From Bacillota bacterium (GTDB taxonomy: Bacteria > Bacillota > Clostridia > Lachnospirales > Lachnospiraceae): 64,000 nucleotides of DNA. This document shows, piece by piece, positions 49,104 through 58,646 of the stretch. The stretch's first letter is position 1, and each line of letters begins with the position of its first letter. The notes under the pieces were generated by a model. That model was given only the letters and a program-made list of their open reading frames with translations. It did not search any database and was not told where the DNA came from. The DNA is taken from the NCBI GenBank assembly GCA_023390555.1, contig JAEWCQ010000016.1, positions 186,001-250,000 of the forward strand. Reading direction: 5' to 3'. The translations under genes and the position numbers were made by a program.

Positions 49104-50078
49104 ATGGTACGAATGAGAAGATTACGTGTCAATGAAGCAATGAGAAGTCTTGTCAGAGAAACCAGCATCCGCAAGTCAGATCTGGTCTATCCGCTTTTTG
49201 TGATAGAAGGGGAAAACATCAAAAATCCAATTGATTCCATGCCGGGTATTTTCCAATATTCCATTGACCGGCTGGATGAAGAACTGGACCGGGTGCTCGA
49301 TGCGGGAATACCGGCGGTATTGCTGTTTGGCATACCGGCGCATAAGGATGAACGAGGAAGCCAGGCATACGATGATCAGGGCATTACACAGCGGGCAATC
49401 CGCCATATGAAGAAAAAAGCACCTGATTTACTGATAATCGCGGATGTCTGTCTTTGTGAGTATACATCACACGGCCACTGCGGCCTGATCTGCGGGCATG
49501 AAATATTAAATGATGAGACATTGGAACTTCTTGGCAGGATGTCAGTCAGTGTGGCAAAGGCGGGAGCGGATATCATCGCCCCTTCCGATATGATGGATGG
49601 CAGGGTCGAATATATCAGGAATGCACTTGATGAAAACGGGTTTATCAATACCATGCTCATGTCCTACAGTGCCAAGTTTGCCTCCGGTTATTATTCTCCG
49701 TTCCGGGATGCGGCAGACTCCGCTCCGGCCTTTGGAGACCGGAAAACATATCAGATGGACCCTGCAAACGGAAAAGAAGCCGTTCGGGAATGTGAAAATG
49801 ATATTGCGGAAGGCGCAGATGTCATCATGATCAAACCGGCACTGGCCTATCTGGATGTGATAAAGGATGTCTCCTGTCATACGAATTATCCGATTGCAGC
49901 CTATAATGTCAGCGGAGAGTATTCGATGGTGAAAGCAGCTGCCAGGAATGGCTGGATCGACGAAAAGAGAATTGTAATGGAAAATATAACTGCTATCCGG
50001 CGGGCTGGTGCAAAGATTATTATTACGTATCATGCGCTTGATGTGGCGCGCTGGCTGGATGAAGAAGATTCCTTTTAG
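49104..50078 (+). CDS. hemB: Porphobilinogen synthase
   Basis: Condenses two aminolevulinate molecules. The 324-residue TIM barrel carries the zinc-type Cys motif DVCLCEYTSHGHCG, the Schiff-base Lys in MIKPALAYLDV and SYSAKFASGYYSPFRDA. GAGGTGAATATAA precedes ATG 49104. It lies 75 bp after cobA-hemD and 15 bp before hemL. Confidence 0.95.
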   Translation: MVRMRRLRVNEAMRSLVRETSIRKSDLVYPLFVIEGENIKNPIDSMPGIFQYSIDRLDEELDRVLDAGIPAVLLFGIPAHKDERGSQAYDDQGITQRAIRHMKKKAPDLLIIADVCLCEYTSHGHCGLICGHEILNDETLELLGRMSVSVAKAGADIIAPSDMMDGRVEYIRNALDENGFINTMLMSYSAKFASGYYSPFRDAADSAPAFGDRKTYQMDPANGKEAVRECENDIAEGADVIMIKPALAYLDVIKDVSCHTNYPIAAYNVSGEYSMVKAAARNGWIDEKRIVMENITAIRRAGAKIIITYHALDVARWLDEEDSF

Positions 50079-50093
50079 AGGAGTCCTGCAGAA

Positions 50094-51374
50094 ATGAGGG
50101 AAACTATGTACGAAAAGTCAGACAGATTATTCGAATGTTCGAAACAGAAAATGCCCGGCGGCGTAAACAGCCCGGTGCGGGCCTATCAGGCGGTGCATCG
50201 CAATCCGGTCTTTATTGACCATGCAAAAGGATCTAAGATCTACGATGTGGACGGCAATGAATATATTGATTATGTGTGTTCCTGGGGACCTGCCATACTG
50301 GGACATGCCCCGGAACGTGTCATAGAGGCGGTAAAACGGGAATGTGACAAGGGACTCACGTTTGGAGCACCTACCGAAAAAGAGTATATTTTGGCAGAAC
50401 TCATACAGGAAAACATGCCTTCCATGGAGCGGATACGGCTTGTCAATTCGGGCACAGAAGCCGTGATGAGTGCAATTCGCGTGGCCAGGGGTTTTACCGG
50501 CAAAAATAAAATCATCAAGTTCCGCGGCTGCTATCACGGTCATTCGGATGGCCTTTTAGTAAAAGCCGGTTCCGGTGCCCTGACGCAGGCAGTACCGGAC
50601 AGTCTCGGCGTACCTTCCGACTATACGAAACATACGCTGGTAGCGGAATACAATGACGAAGCATCGGTGGAAGCACTGTTTACGGAATATGGGGGAGATA
50701 TCGCTGCAATTATCGTGGAGCCCGTTGCTGCCAACATGGGAGTTGTTCCACCGAAAGAACATTTTCTGGAGAATCTGAGGAAGATTGCGGACCGCTATCA
50801 GGCCCTTCTTATTTTTGATGAGGTAATCACGGGATTTCGTCTGGCACCGGGTGGTGCACAGGAATACTATCGGATCAAACCCGATCTTACCACGCTTGGG
50901 AAAATTGTCGGCGGAGGCATGCCGATGGCTGCCTACGGAGGACGAAAAGAGATTATGGAAATCGTTGCACCCGAAGGAGGCGTCTATCAGGCGGGCACAC
51001 TTTCCGGCAACCCGATTGCAACTACGGCTGGAATCGAAACACTGCGGATGATAAAAGAAGAGAAACACTTTTATGAGAAAATCGAACAGAGTGCGGCTCA
51101 GCTTGCCGGTGCGGCACGGGAAGCCTTTGGAGATCAGGTCTGCGTCAATCAGGTCGGTTCTCTGATGTGTGTGTTTTTCAGTCATGAGCCGGTCGTGGAC
51201 TATGAATCTGCCGTACAGTCCGATACCGAAAAGTATGCATCCTATTTTAATGATATGCTTGATCACGGAATCTATCTGGCACCTTCCCAATATGAGGCAA
51301 TGTTCATTTCTCATGCGCATTCTGCCGAAGATCTGGAGAAGACCTGTGAGATCATCCGCACCTGCCGTTTCTAA
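50094..51374 (+). CDS. hemL: Glutamate-1-semialdehyde aminomutase
   Basis: Turns glutamate-1-semialdehyde into aminolevulinate. The 426-residue PLP enzyme has PGGVNSPVRAY, NSGTEAVMSAIRVARG, FRGCYHGHSDGLLVK, FDEVITGFR and the PLP lysine in TTLGKIVGGGMPMAAYGG. ATG 50094 is taken; ATG 50106 is possible. It ends the siroheme operon and faces the convergent LysR gene across 21 bp with no clear terminator. No heme-branch gene (hemE, hemN, hemG, hemH) is present. Confidence 0.95.
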   Translation: MRETMYEKSDRLFECSKQKMPGGVNSPVRAYQAVHRNPVFIDHAKGSKIYDVDGNEYIDYVCSWGPAILGHAPERVIEAVKRECDKGLTFGAPTEKEYILAELIQENMPSMERIRLVNSGTEAVMSAIRVARGFTGKNKIIKFRGCYHGHSDGLLVKAGSGALTQAVPDSLGVPSDYTKHTLVAEYNDEASVEALFTEYGGDIAAIIVEPVAANMGVVPPKEHFLENLRKIADRYQALLIFDEVITGFRLAPGGAQEYYRIKPDLTTLGKIVGGGMPMAAYGGRKEIMEIVAPEGGVYQAGTLSGNPIATTAGIETLRMIKEEKHFYEKIEQSAAQLAGAAREAFGDQVCVNQVGSLMCVFFSHEPVVDYESAVQSDTEKYASYFNDMLDHGIYLAPSQYEAMFISHAHSAEDLEKTCEIIRTCRF

Positions 51375-51395
51375 AAAGCGTGGTGTGATACATGC

Positions 51396-52289
51396 TCAGG
51401 CCTTCGGGTCCGGATTATTTTCTTTCATAAAGTTCAAAAAGTTCATAATGTCAGAAGTAAGATATTTGTTCTGATGATAGACGATATTGTAAGTCCGGGT
51501 GAATTCGATATCTTTCAGATTGACTTTGACAATTTTTTTCTGTTTCAGATAGGGAGCGACCAGACGCTCCGGTAGAATCGAGATACCGATATTAGCCGTT
51601 ACTGCATTGATGATGGCAGTGGTACTCGTACTTTCCCAAAGGGGATTGATCAAAATATCATGCAGCAGAAATGCGGAGTCAATCAGTTCTCTTGTACCGC
51701 TGTTTTTTTCACGCAGAAGAAAATGTTCTTCTTTAATATCCGCAGTCGTAACCGATTCTTTCGCGGCAAGCGGATGCAGGCGGCTGCAGACCGCAATCAG
51801 GCTGTCTTCCATCAGCGGTTCGCAGAGAATTTTATCGGAATGGATATTTCCTTCAATGACTGCAAAATCAACCTGATTATGCAGGACAAACTGTTCGATA
51901 ATATCCGAGCTGTCGATTTTTAAATAAGGAATCGGCACATGAAACTGTCTGACAAAATTACTGATATAATAAGGCATGAGACAGGTACCGACGCTGATGC
52001 TCGAGCCGATGCGCAGCTGCTCCGGCTGACAGTTCTGGCCGAAATCATGCTCCATTTCAGAGTAGAGTGCCGAAATATGGACTGCATATTCATAGAGGCG
52101 GTTGGCGGCTTCCGTTTTGCAGATGCCTCTTCCCGCACGTTCAAATAACTTGACGGAATAATGAGTTTCCAGTTCGCGGATCGCCTGACTGGCCGCCGGC
52201 TGTGTAATGCCAAGCTTTTTGGCAGCAGCAGTGATGCTGCTTTCTTTATAGACATTTACGAATATCTGCAAGTGTTTAATAGACATCAT
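51396..52289 (-). CDS. LysR-family regulator of the sulfate transport genes
   Basis: A 297-residue LysR regulator. The winged helix at 1-65 has LQIFVNVYKESSITAAAKKLGITQPAASQAIRELE in pieces. The effector domain has LRIGSSISVGTCLMPYYI, VDFAVIEGNIHSD and NIGISILPERLV. It most resembles the CysB-like/CbbR group of positive regulators. GTGAGGTGA precedes ATGATG at 52284-52289. It is divergent from the sulfate-binding protein gene, whose promoter it probably activates. The effector may be O-acetylserine, sulfate or a related signal; this is inferred from position. Confidence 0.88.
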   Translation of the reverse strand: MMSIKHLQIFVNVYKESSITAAAKKLGITQPAASQAIRELETHYSVKLFERAGRGICKTEAANRLYEYAVHISALYSEMEHDFGQNCQPEQLRIGSSISVGTCLMPYYISNFVRQFHVPIPYLKIDSSDIIEQFVLHNQVDFAVIEGNIHSDKILCEPLMEDSLIAVCSRLHPLAAKESVTTADIKEEHFLLREKNSGTRELIDSAFLLHDILINPLWESTSTTAIINAVTANIGISILPERLVAPYLKQKKIVKVNLKDIEFTRTYNIVYHQNKYLTSDIMNFLNFMKENNPDPKA

Positions 52290-52461
52290 TCACCTCACTA
52301 CATAGTAACATACGATATATGTCTGATTATAGTATGCCAGGCCTTGAAATACAACAGAGAATGGGGCAAAATAGATATTACCAAAGGAACCATATATAGG
52401 TAAACCGTTATGGATTTTGAAAAATACATAATAAAAAACCATGACTTTCTGAATAATCCTA

Positions 52462-52499
52462 ATAACATACTTTACTTATAGGAAATTATGTTATATAAT
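52462..52499 (+). promoter_or_regulatory. Promoter of the sulfate transport operon
   Basis: TTTACT (52471-52476), 17-bp spacer, TATAAT (52494-52499). Inverted arms ATAACATA (52462-52469) and TATGTTAT (52487-52494) enclose the -35 and touch the -10. The spacing (17) differs from the nine of the Rrf2 sites. Further upstream TTACC (from 52379) and GGTAA are candidate LysR half-sites. Confidence 0.55.
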
Positions 52500-52538
52500 T
52501 GCCTCAATCAAAATCAGGAAGTTATGGAGGAAAACATT

Positions 52539-53609
52539 ATGAAAGTGAAACATGTGAAAAAGATAACAGCGTTAGCACTGTCGCTCGTACTTGCCGCTTC
52601 ACTGGCAGGATGCGGAAATAAGGCTGGGGAGACTGCCGGATCCGGAAGTACGGAAAGTACCGGGGGCTCCGAATCATCGGATAAGATTACGATTACAAAT
52701 GTGTCATATGATCCGACAAGAGAATTATATGCCAAGTATAATGAGCTTTTTGAAAAATATTATAAAGATAAATATGGAAAAGAAGTGGATGTGGTTCAGT
52801 CCCACGGAGGTTCCGGAAGCCAGGCAAGATCGGTAATTGAAGGTGCCGATGCGGATGTGGTTACACTGGCACTGGAGCATGATATTACACTGATCGAACA
52901 GGCCGGTCTGATTGATTCCGGCTGGCTGAGTGAGTTTGATGGAGATTCTTCTCCATACACATCTACGATTGTCTTCCTTGTTCGTAAGGGAAATGATAAG
53001 GATATCAAGGACTGGGATGATCTGATTAAAAGCGGCGTGGATGTCATTACACCGGACCCGAAGAGCAGCGGCGGCGCATGCTGGAATTTCCTTGCAGCAT
53101 GGTATTATGCAAGTGAGAAATTTGACAACGACGAAGATAAAGTAAAAGATTTTATGTCATCCTTATACGCGAATGTATCGGTGATGGATTCCGGCGCACG
53201 CGGAGCAACTACGACATTTGTGGAAAACGGTCAGGGTGATGTACTGATTGCATGGGAAAATGAAGCAATTGCGACAGTTGCAGAATATCCGGACGAATAT
53301 GAGATTATTTCTCCAAGTATCAGCATTCTCGCGCAGCCAAGTGTGGCTATTGTAGATGAAAATGCAAATAAAAACGGTACGCAGGAAGTGAGCAAGGAAT
53401 ATCTGGAATATCTGTATTCCGATGAGGCACAGGAGCTGATCGGAGAGAGCGGATACCGTCCGTCCAATGAGGAAATATTGAAGAAATACGCTGATAAATT
53501 TGATCTGAATATGAAATTATGCACAATCAATGATTTCGGAGGATGGGATGCTGCCTATGAGAAATTCTTCGAAGACGGCGGAATTTTTGATGAGATTTAT
53601 GGCAATTAG
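52539..53609 (+). CDS. sbp: Sulfate-binding lipoprotein of ABC transporter
   Basis: Receptor for sulfate or thiosulfate. The 356-residue protein has a lipoprotein signal ending LAASLAGCGN, a short Gly/Ser linker and the Sbp/CysP fold. Blocks include ITNVSYDPTRELYAKYNELF, SHGGSGSQARSVIEGADADVVTLALEHDI, DVITPDPKSSGGACWNFLAAW and YLYSDEAQELI. Start at ATG 52539 after GGAGG; an earlier frame from 52488 is rejected. It is the first gene of the cysTWA operon. Confidence 0.94.
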   Translation: MKVKHVKKITALALSLVLAASLAGCGNKAGETAGSGSTESTGGSESSDKITITNVSYDPTRELYAKYNELFEKYYKDKYGKEVDVVQSHGGSGSQARSVIEGADADVVTLALEHDITLIEQAGLIDSGWLSEFDGDSSPYTSTIVFLVRKGNDKDIKDWDDLIKSGVDVITPDPKSSGGACWNFLAAWYYASEKFDNDEDKVKDFMSSLYANVSVMDSGARGATTTFVENGQGDVLIAWENEAIATVAEYPDEYEIISPSISILAQPSVAIVDENANKNGTQEVSKEYLEYLYSDEAQELIGESGYRPSNEEILKKYADKFDLNMKLCTINDFGGWDAAYEKFFEDGGIFDEIYGN

Positions 53610-53658
53610 GAATCTGTTTGATGGGATAAGAAAATAGAACATACGGCATGGAGGGAAC

Positions 53659-54513
53659 ATGGAAAAGAAGATTTTTAGGAAAAAAGTGAAAAGCAGCAGG
53701 GTTATCCCTGGGTTTGGTCTGACAATGGGCATATCGATCACACTATTGTCGCTGTTGATCCTGATCCCTCTGGCATCTGTTTTTGTCTATTCCTTAAAAC
53801 TGAGCTTTGCAGAATTCTGGAAGCTTGTAACGGCAAAAATCGTATTAAATGCACTTGCGACCAGTATCGTGTGTTCCGTAATCGCAGCACTGGTAAATTG
53901 CGTTTTCGGCATTATACTGGCGTGGGTGCTTGTAAGATACGAGTTCCCGGGAAAGAGGCTGCTGGATGGGCTGATCGAATTACCGTTTGCCCTTCCGACA
54001 GCGGTTGCCGGTATTACATTATCAAAGATGTATTCCGACACCGGTCTGCTTGGAGAGCCGCTTGCAAGACTTGGCATCAAGGTGTCCTATACGAAAATCG
54101 GACTTACGGTTGCGTTGATCTTTATCGGTATTCCGTTTGTCGTACGGGCGATCCAGCCGGTCCTGGAAAAACTGGACGGTCAGTATGAGGAGGCTGCCTA
54201 TATCCTTGGGGCAAGCAGAAAGAGGACATTTTTAAAAGTGATATTACCGGAATTACGGCCCGCCTTACTGACGGGCTTTGGTTTGGCTTTTGCAAGAGGA
54301 ATCGGGGAGTATGGAAGCGTCATCTACATATCCGGGAACAGTGCAAAGGAGCATACACAGGTTATCTCGTATGTCATCATGCAGAAGCTCAATTACGTGG
54401 ACTATGCCTCTGCAACGGCAATCGCACTTGTCATGCTGGTCATTTCCTTTTTGATTTTACTTTTTGTAAATATTGTTCAGGTGCGTCAGTCAAGACGTAC
54501 AAATAATGTTTAG
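53659..54513 (+). CDS. cysT: Sulfate ABC transporter permease CysT
   Basis: A 284-residue permease with about six membrane helices. It shows LPFALPTAVAGITLSKMY, VLEKLDGQYEEAAYILGAS (coupling loop) and FARGIGEYGSVIYISGN, characteristic of CysT/CysU. GGAGGGAAC precedes ATG 53659. Its partner CysW begins 12 bp downstream. Together they form the channel for sulfate entry. Confidence 0.94.
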   Translation: MEKKIFRKKVKSSRVIPGFGLTMGISITLLSLLILIPLASVFVYSLKLSFAEFWKLVTAKIVLNALATSIVCSVIAALVNCVFGIILAWVLVRYEFPGKRLLDGLIELPFALPTAVAGITLSKMYSDTGLLGEPLARLGIKVSYTKIGLTVALIFIGIPFVVRAIQPVLEKLDGQYEEAAYILGASRKRTFLKVILPELRPALLTGFGLAFARGIGEYGSVIYISGNSAKEHTQVISYVIMQKLNYVDYASATAIALVMLVISFLILLFVNIVQVRQSRRTNNV

Positions 54514-54524
54514 GAGGCGGCAGT

Positions 54525-55379
54525 ATGAATACGAATACCGGAAACAGAGAAGAAAGTAAACGAACAAAAATTCTTTTGATTACGATCAGCGTATTGTTTA
54601 TTGTGATCATGCTGGTGTTGCCGCTGATCTCTGTCATTGTCAGCTCTCTGAAAGAGGGATTCGCATTTTATGTGGAATCCCTGAACACGGAGTATGTACG
54701 TTCGGCCCTGACGGTGACACTGATTGCAACGGTGATTGCAGTCATTATCAATACATTTTTCGGAATCGCGGCCGCATGGCTGATTACCAAGTTTTCCTTC
54801 CGCGGGAAACAGGTTCTGGCGACCGTGATCGATATCCCGTTTTCCATATCTCCGGTGATCGCCGGACTGGCTTTTATCATGACGTTTGGGAGACTTGGAT
54901 GGGCATCCCCGATTCTGGAGTCACTGAACTCCTTTTTTGGAACCGACATCAAAATCGTGTTCGCTTTGCCGGGAGTTGTGCTTGCTACGATATTTGTCAC
55001 GTTCCCGTTCGTTTCGCGGGAGATAATCCCGGTCTTAAATGCACAGGGAAAAGATGAAGAGGAAGCGGCCGCATTGATGGGGGCGGGTGGTTTTACCATT
55101 TTCCGTAAGATTACATTTCCGCATATCAAGTGGGCACTTTTATATGGAATCATTCTGTGTACCGCAAGGGCACTCGGTGAATTCGGTGCGGTAAATGCAC
55201 TGTCAAAGACAAGAGGGCAGACATTTACGCTTCCACTGGAGATTGATGCGCTCTATCTGGCAGGTTCGGCAGATTCCATCACAGCGGCATTTGCAGTATC
55301 TTCAATTCTCGTTATCATAGCGGTTGTCGTGCTGGTCATCAGAAATATTGTGGAATATAAGGCGAAGAAGAAGCAGTAG
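54525..55379 (+). CDS. cysW: Sulfate ABC transporter permease CysW
   Basis: A 284-residue permease, similar in plan to CysT. It has TVIDIPFSISPVIAGLAFI, PVLNAQGKDEEEAAALMGAGG (coupling loop) and ARALGEFGAVNALSKTRGQ, the CysW-type ending. It starts 12 bp after cysT behind AGGAGG. Confidence 0.94.
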   Translation: MNTNTGNREESKRTKILLITISVLFIVIMLVLPLISVIVSSLKEGFAFYVESLNTEYVRSALTVTLIATVIAVIINTFFGIAAAWLITKFSFRGKQVLATVIDIPFSISPVIAGLAFIMTFGRLGWASPILESLNSFFGTDIKIVFALPGVVLATIFVTFPFVSREIIPVLNAQGKDEEEAAALMGAGGFTIFRKITFPHIKWALLYGIILCTARALGEFGAVNALSKTRGQTFTLPLEIDALYLAGSADSITAAFAVSSILVIIAVVVLVIRNIVEYKAKKKQ

Positions 55380-55403
55380 AGGAAAAAGAACAGGGAGGAC
55401 AAT

Positions 55404-56468
55404 ATGTACGTTGAATTAAAAGATATCAATAAGACCTATGGAGATTTTAAGGCATCCGACCACGTAAATCTTGGAATTGAAAAAGGAAAGCTGGTTGCAC
55501 TTCTGGGACCGAGCGGAAGCGGTAAGACGACTATTTTGAGAATGCTCGCGGGACTGGAGACTCCAAACTCCGGTGATATCATGATTGATGGGCAGCGTGT
55601 CAATGATGTGGCTGCATCTAAGCGTGGAATTGGTTTCGTGTTCCAGAATTATGCGCTTTTCCGCTATATGACTGTCTATGAAAACATCGCATTTGGTCTG
55701 GAAGTACAGAAAATGTCAAAGGATCAGATCAAACAGCGGGTGCATGAGCTGATTGATCTGACCGGATTAAAGGGAATGGAGAAACGTTATCCAAACCAGT
55801 TGTCGGGCGGGCAGCGTCAGAGAGTCGCATTTGCAAGGGCTCTTGCACCGAATCCGAATCTGCTGCTTCTGGATGAACCGTTTGCGGCGATTGACGCAAA
55901 GGTACGTCATGAATTGCGCAGCTGGCTGAAGGATATGATTCATAAAGTCGGAATTACCAGTATTTTCGTTACCCATGATCAGGATGAGGCGGTTGAAGTT
56001 GCGGATGAGATTATCATAACAAATCGCGGAAGGGTCGAGCAGATCGGATCTCCGATTGAAATCTACAAGAATCCGAAAACACAGTTTGTGGCGACTTTTA
56101 TTGGTGAATCTGCAAGAGTGGAGAACTATGACAGGCTCAGAGGCTTTGAGATGGGAGATTACAAGGGCGCAATCATTCGACCGGAATTTGTGGAGGCATT
56201 TAAGAGCGACAATCTCAAATTCAAGGATGTGATCGACTACTCCGAGGAAGGCATCATAAAGGACATCTATTTCCGGGGAAATTGTCTGGAACTGGAACTG
56301 GACGTCAAGGGAATCACATTGACGACACAGCGCTCACTCGAGCGGCGGCCGGTACAGATCGGAGAAAAAATGTGTGTCATTGTTTACCGCTTGTATGCAT
56401 ATGATGATGAAAATGCATATTTACTGGAAAATTCGGAGTTGAACGGGAAAGAAGTTGTAACACTTTAA
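55404..56468 (+). CDS. cysA: Sulfate ABC transporter ATPase CysA
   Basis: A 354-residue ATPase with Walker A GPSGSGKTT, Q loop FQNYALFRYMTVYENIAFG, LSGGQRQRVAFARALAP, Walker B LLLDEPFAAID, FVTHDQDEAVEVADEI and a C-terminal TOBE-like regulatory domain. It is the close paralogue of the ATPase at 26857-27903. A terminator three bases after the stop ends the operon. Confidence 0.95.
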   Translation: MYVELKDINKTYGDFKASDHVNLGIEKGKLVALLGPSGSGKTTILRMLAGLETPNSGDIMIDGQRVNDVAASKRGIGFVFQNYALFRYMTVYENIAFGLEVQKMSKDQIKQRVHELIDLTGLKGMEKRYPNQLSGGQRQRVAFARALAPNPNLLLLDEPFAAIDAKVRHELRSWLKDMIHKVGITSIFVTHDQDEAVEVADEIIITNRGRVEQIGSPIEIYKNPKTQFVATFIGESARVENYDRLRGFEMGDYKGAIIRPEFVEAFKSDNLKFKDVIDYSEEGIIKDIYFRGNCLELELDVKGITLTTQRSLERRPVQIGEKMCVIVYRLYAYDDENAYLLENSELNGKEVVTL

Positions 56469-56470
56469 AG

Positions 56471-56512
56471 AAAATCAGTTTGGCATTTGTGCTGAACTGA
56501 TTTTATTTTTTT
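56471..56512 (+). terminator. Terminator of the sulfate transport operon
   Basis: Perfect 10-bp stem AAAATCAGTT/AACTGATTTT, 14-base loop, then ATTTTTTT. Confidence 0.85.
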
Positions 56513-56522
56513 AATAAAACAT

Positions 56523-56560
56523 ATAAACATATTGACAAACTATGTTTATAAGAATAAAAT
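56523..56560 (+). promoter_or_regulatory. apr-cysDN promoter with Rrf2-type operator, site 3
   Basis: TTGACA (56532-56537), 17-bp spacer, TAAAAT (56555-56560). Perfect half-sites ATAAACATA (56523-56531) and TATGTTTAT (56541-56549) enclose the -35, as at the cysK promoter. Confidence 0.75.
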
Positions 56561-56642
56561 AGCAAACAAGTAGGAAATAGATAAAATGTCCGGCAGATCA
56601 TCCAGGGATGCTTTCCGGAGAAAACAGTCTGAAGGTATGTGA

Positions 56643-58340
56643 ATGAATATGAAAAAGGAACTCCAAATAAAGAAAATCAGAACGGATGTCTTAATTGTCG
56701 GAGGCGGCACGGCCGGATGCTATGCAGCACTCACTATAAGCAGAGAGTCCGGTCTTTCAGTGCTCATTGCGGAAAAAGCAAATATAAAAAGAAGCGGATG
56801 TCTTGCGGCAGGTGTAAATGCGATTAATGCCTATATCGTAAAAGGCAGAACGCCGCAGGATTATGTCGATTATGCGGCAAAGGATGCAAATGGGATCGTG
56901 AGAAAGGATCTGCTGCTGACTGCAGCCGAACGGTTCAATTCCACGACTGCGGAGATGGAGAAGCTCGGTCTTGTGATTCTGAAAGATGAAAACGGGGATT
57001 ACGTTGCCAGAGGAAACCGCAATATCAAGATCAACGGAGAGAATTTCAAACCGCTGCTTGCAAAGGCTGTAAACGAAGCTTCGAATATAGAAATATTGAA
57101 TAATGTAAATATCACAGATCTTCTGGTGGAAGACAACAGGGTACACGGCGCTGTTGGATTTTCCATAAAAGAAGAGACTGCATATGAGATAGAAGCCGGG
57201 GCAGTGCTGGTTGCCACGGGCGGAGCAGCAGGACTTTACCGGCCGAACAATCCGGGATTTTCCAGACACAAGATGTGGTATCCACCGTTTAATACGGGAG
57301 CCGGATATGCAATGGGAATTCGTGCCGGAGCGGAGATGACATCGTTTGAGATGCGTTTTATTGCGCTTCGCTGCAAGGACACGATCGCACCGACCGGAAC
57401 GATCGCACAGGGCGTTCGTGCAAAGCAGATCAATGCTAAGGGAGAGTGCTACGAAGACCAGTACGGCATTACCACAAGCGAACGTGTCTACGGAACGGTC
57501 AGGGAAAATCAGCTTGGAAACGGTCCTTGTTATTTACAGACCAGCGGCATGGAAAAAGAGCTGGATGAAGATCTTCTGAAAGCTTACCTGAACATGGCAC
57601 CAAGCCAGACATTAAAATGGATCGAAAGCGAAAAAAATCCGAGCGAACAGGATGTGGAGATACAGGGAACGGAGCCTTATATCGTTGGAGGCCATACCGC
57701 GAGCGGCTACTGGGTGGATACAAATCGTCAGACAACGATTCACGGGCTGTATGCGGCAGGAGATGTGGCAGGTGGCTGTCCCCAGAAATATGTAACGGGA
57801 GCACTGGCTGAAGGAGAGATTGCAGCTGAGGCTATCCTGAAAAAGTTTGCAGAAAGAAATCGCTCTGCGGAGGTATCCAAAAGTCGGGATGCCGCAGAAA
57901 TCATCCGGACTTATGAAAGAACACTCAATGAGCAGGAAGGATTCTTTTCCGTAGAGGAATTGGAAGAGGCCATGCAGAAAGTGATGGATGAATATGCGGG
58001 CGGAATATCGACCAACTACCAGTTTAACGGAAAACAGTTAAAACTGGCGGATGAGAAGATCGACCGGCTGATTCAGCTGGCAGAACAGATTCCGGCAGCC
58101 GATATGCACGAGCTGCTGTTTGTTTATGAACTGAGAGAGCGGCTGGTAGTCTGCAAGGCAGTCATTGCCCATCTGCTTCACCGGAAAGAAACGCGCTGGC
58201 ATTCCTTCAATGAGAATCTGGATTATCCGGAAACAGATGAGAATTTTTATAAATATGTCAATTCCAGATTCCGGGACGGAGAATGGGAGATCATCTTAAG
58301 GGACATCATAGAGGAGGCGGAATATGAGCATAAGAATTAA
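56643..58340 (+). CDS. aprA: Adenylylsulfate reductase alpha subunit (AprA-like)
   Basis: Reduces adenosine 5'-phosphosulfate to sulfite and AMP. The 565-residue flavoprotein has an FAD loop VLIVGGGTAGCYAALTISRE, AEKANIKRSGCLAAGVNAIN, ATGGAAGLYRPN and GLYAAGDVAGGCPQKYVTGALAEGEIAAE, in pieces. It belongs to the fumarate reductase/AprA fold and is shorter than dissimilatory AprA (~650 residues). With aprB and cysDN next to it, and no dsrAB, an assimilatory role is likely. ATG 56643 has a weak GAAGG site. It overlaps aprB by 17 bp. Confidence 0.9.
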   Translation: MNMKKELQIKKIRTDVLIVGGGTAGCYAALTISRESGLSVLIAEKANIKRSGCLAAGVNAINAYIVKGRTPQDYVDYAAKDANGIVRKDLLLTAAERFNSTTAEMEKLGLVILKDENGDYVARGNRNIKINGENFKPLLAKAVNEASNIEILNNVNITDLLVEDNRVHGAVGFSIKEETAYEIEAGAVLVATGGAAGLYRPNNPGFSRHKMWYPPFNTGAGYAMGIRAGAEMTSFEMRFIALRCKDTIAPTGTIAQGVRAKQINAKGECYEDQYGITTSERVYGTVRENQLGNGPCYLQTSGMEKELDEDLLKAYLNMAPSQTLKWIESEKNPSEQDVEIQGTEPYIVGGHTASGYWVDTNRQTTIHGLYAAGDVAGGCPQKYVTGALAEGEIAAEAILKKFAERNRSAEVSKSRDAAEIIRTYERTLNEQEGFFSVEELEEAMQKVMDEYAGGISTNYQFNGKQLKLADEKIDRLIQLAEQIPAADMHELLFVYELRERLVVCKAVIAHLLHRKETRWHSFNENLDYPETDENFYKYVNSRFRDGEWEIILRDIIEEAEYEHKN

Positions 58341-58635
58341 CCGGGAAGCATGCGTAGGATGCCGGAAATGTGTGACCGTCTGTCCGGGCAGCCTGATTGA
58401 GATACAGGATGGAAAAGCATTCATGAAATATCCGAAGGACTGCTGGGGATGCGTTTCCTGTGTGAAGGAATGTGCACTGGGTGCAATTGATTTTTTCCTC
58501 GGTGCAGATATCGGCGGCCATGGAAGTACCATGAATGTTGCCTGTGAGGGTGATGTGATTCACTGGAAGATTCGCAAACAGGATGGAACCATAAAAGTTA
58601 TTGATGTAAACCGAAAAAATTCAAATAAGTATTAG
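58324..58635 (+). CDS. aprB: Adenylylsulfate reductase beta subunit (ferredoxin-like)
   Basis: A 103-residue electron-transfer subunit with two [4Fe-4S] motifs, CVGCRKCVTVCPG and CWGCVSCVKECALG. A short C-terminal extension is smaller than in dissimilatory AprB (~150 residues). It starts inside aprA behind GGAGGCGG, so the two are coupled. It would pass electrons from a soluble donor to the FAD of AprA. Confidence 0.9.
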   Translation: MSIRINREACVGCRKCVTVCPGSLIEIQDGKAFMKYPKDCWGCVSCVKECALGAIDFFLGADIGGHGSTMNVACEGDVIHWKIRKQDGTIKVIDVNRKNSNKY

Positions 58636-58646
58636 GAGAGAAAACT

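Noticed and set aside
58324..58635. aprB as a general ferredoxin gene
   Set aside because: The 17-bp overlap with aprA and the extension after the second cluster motif indicate a dedicated subunit.
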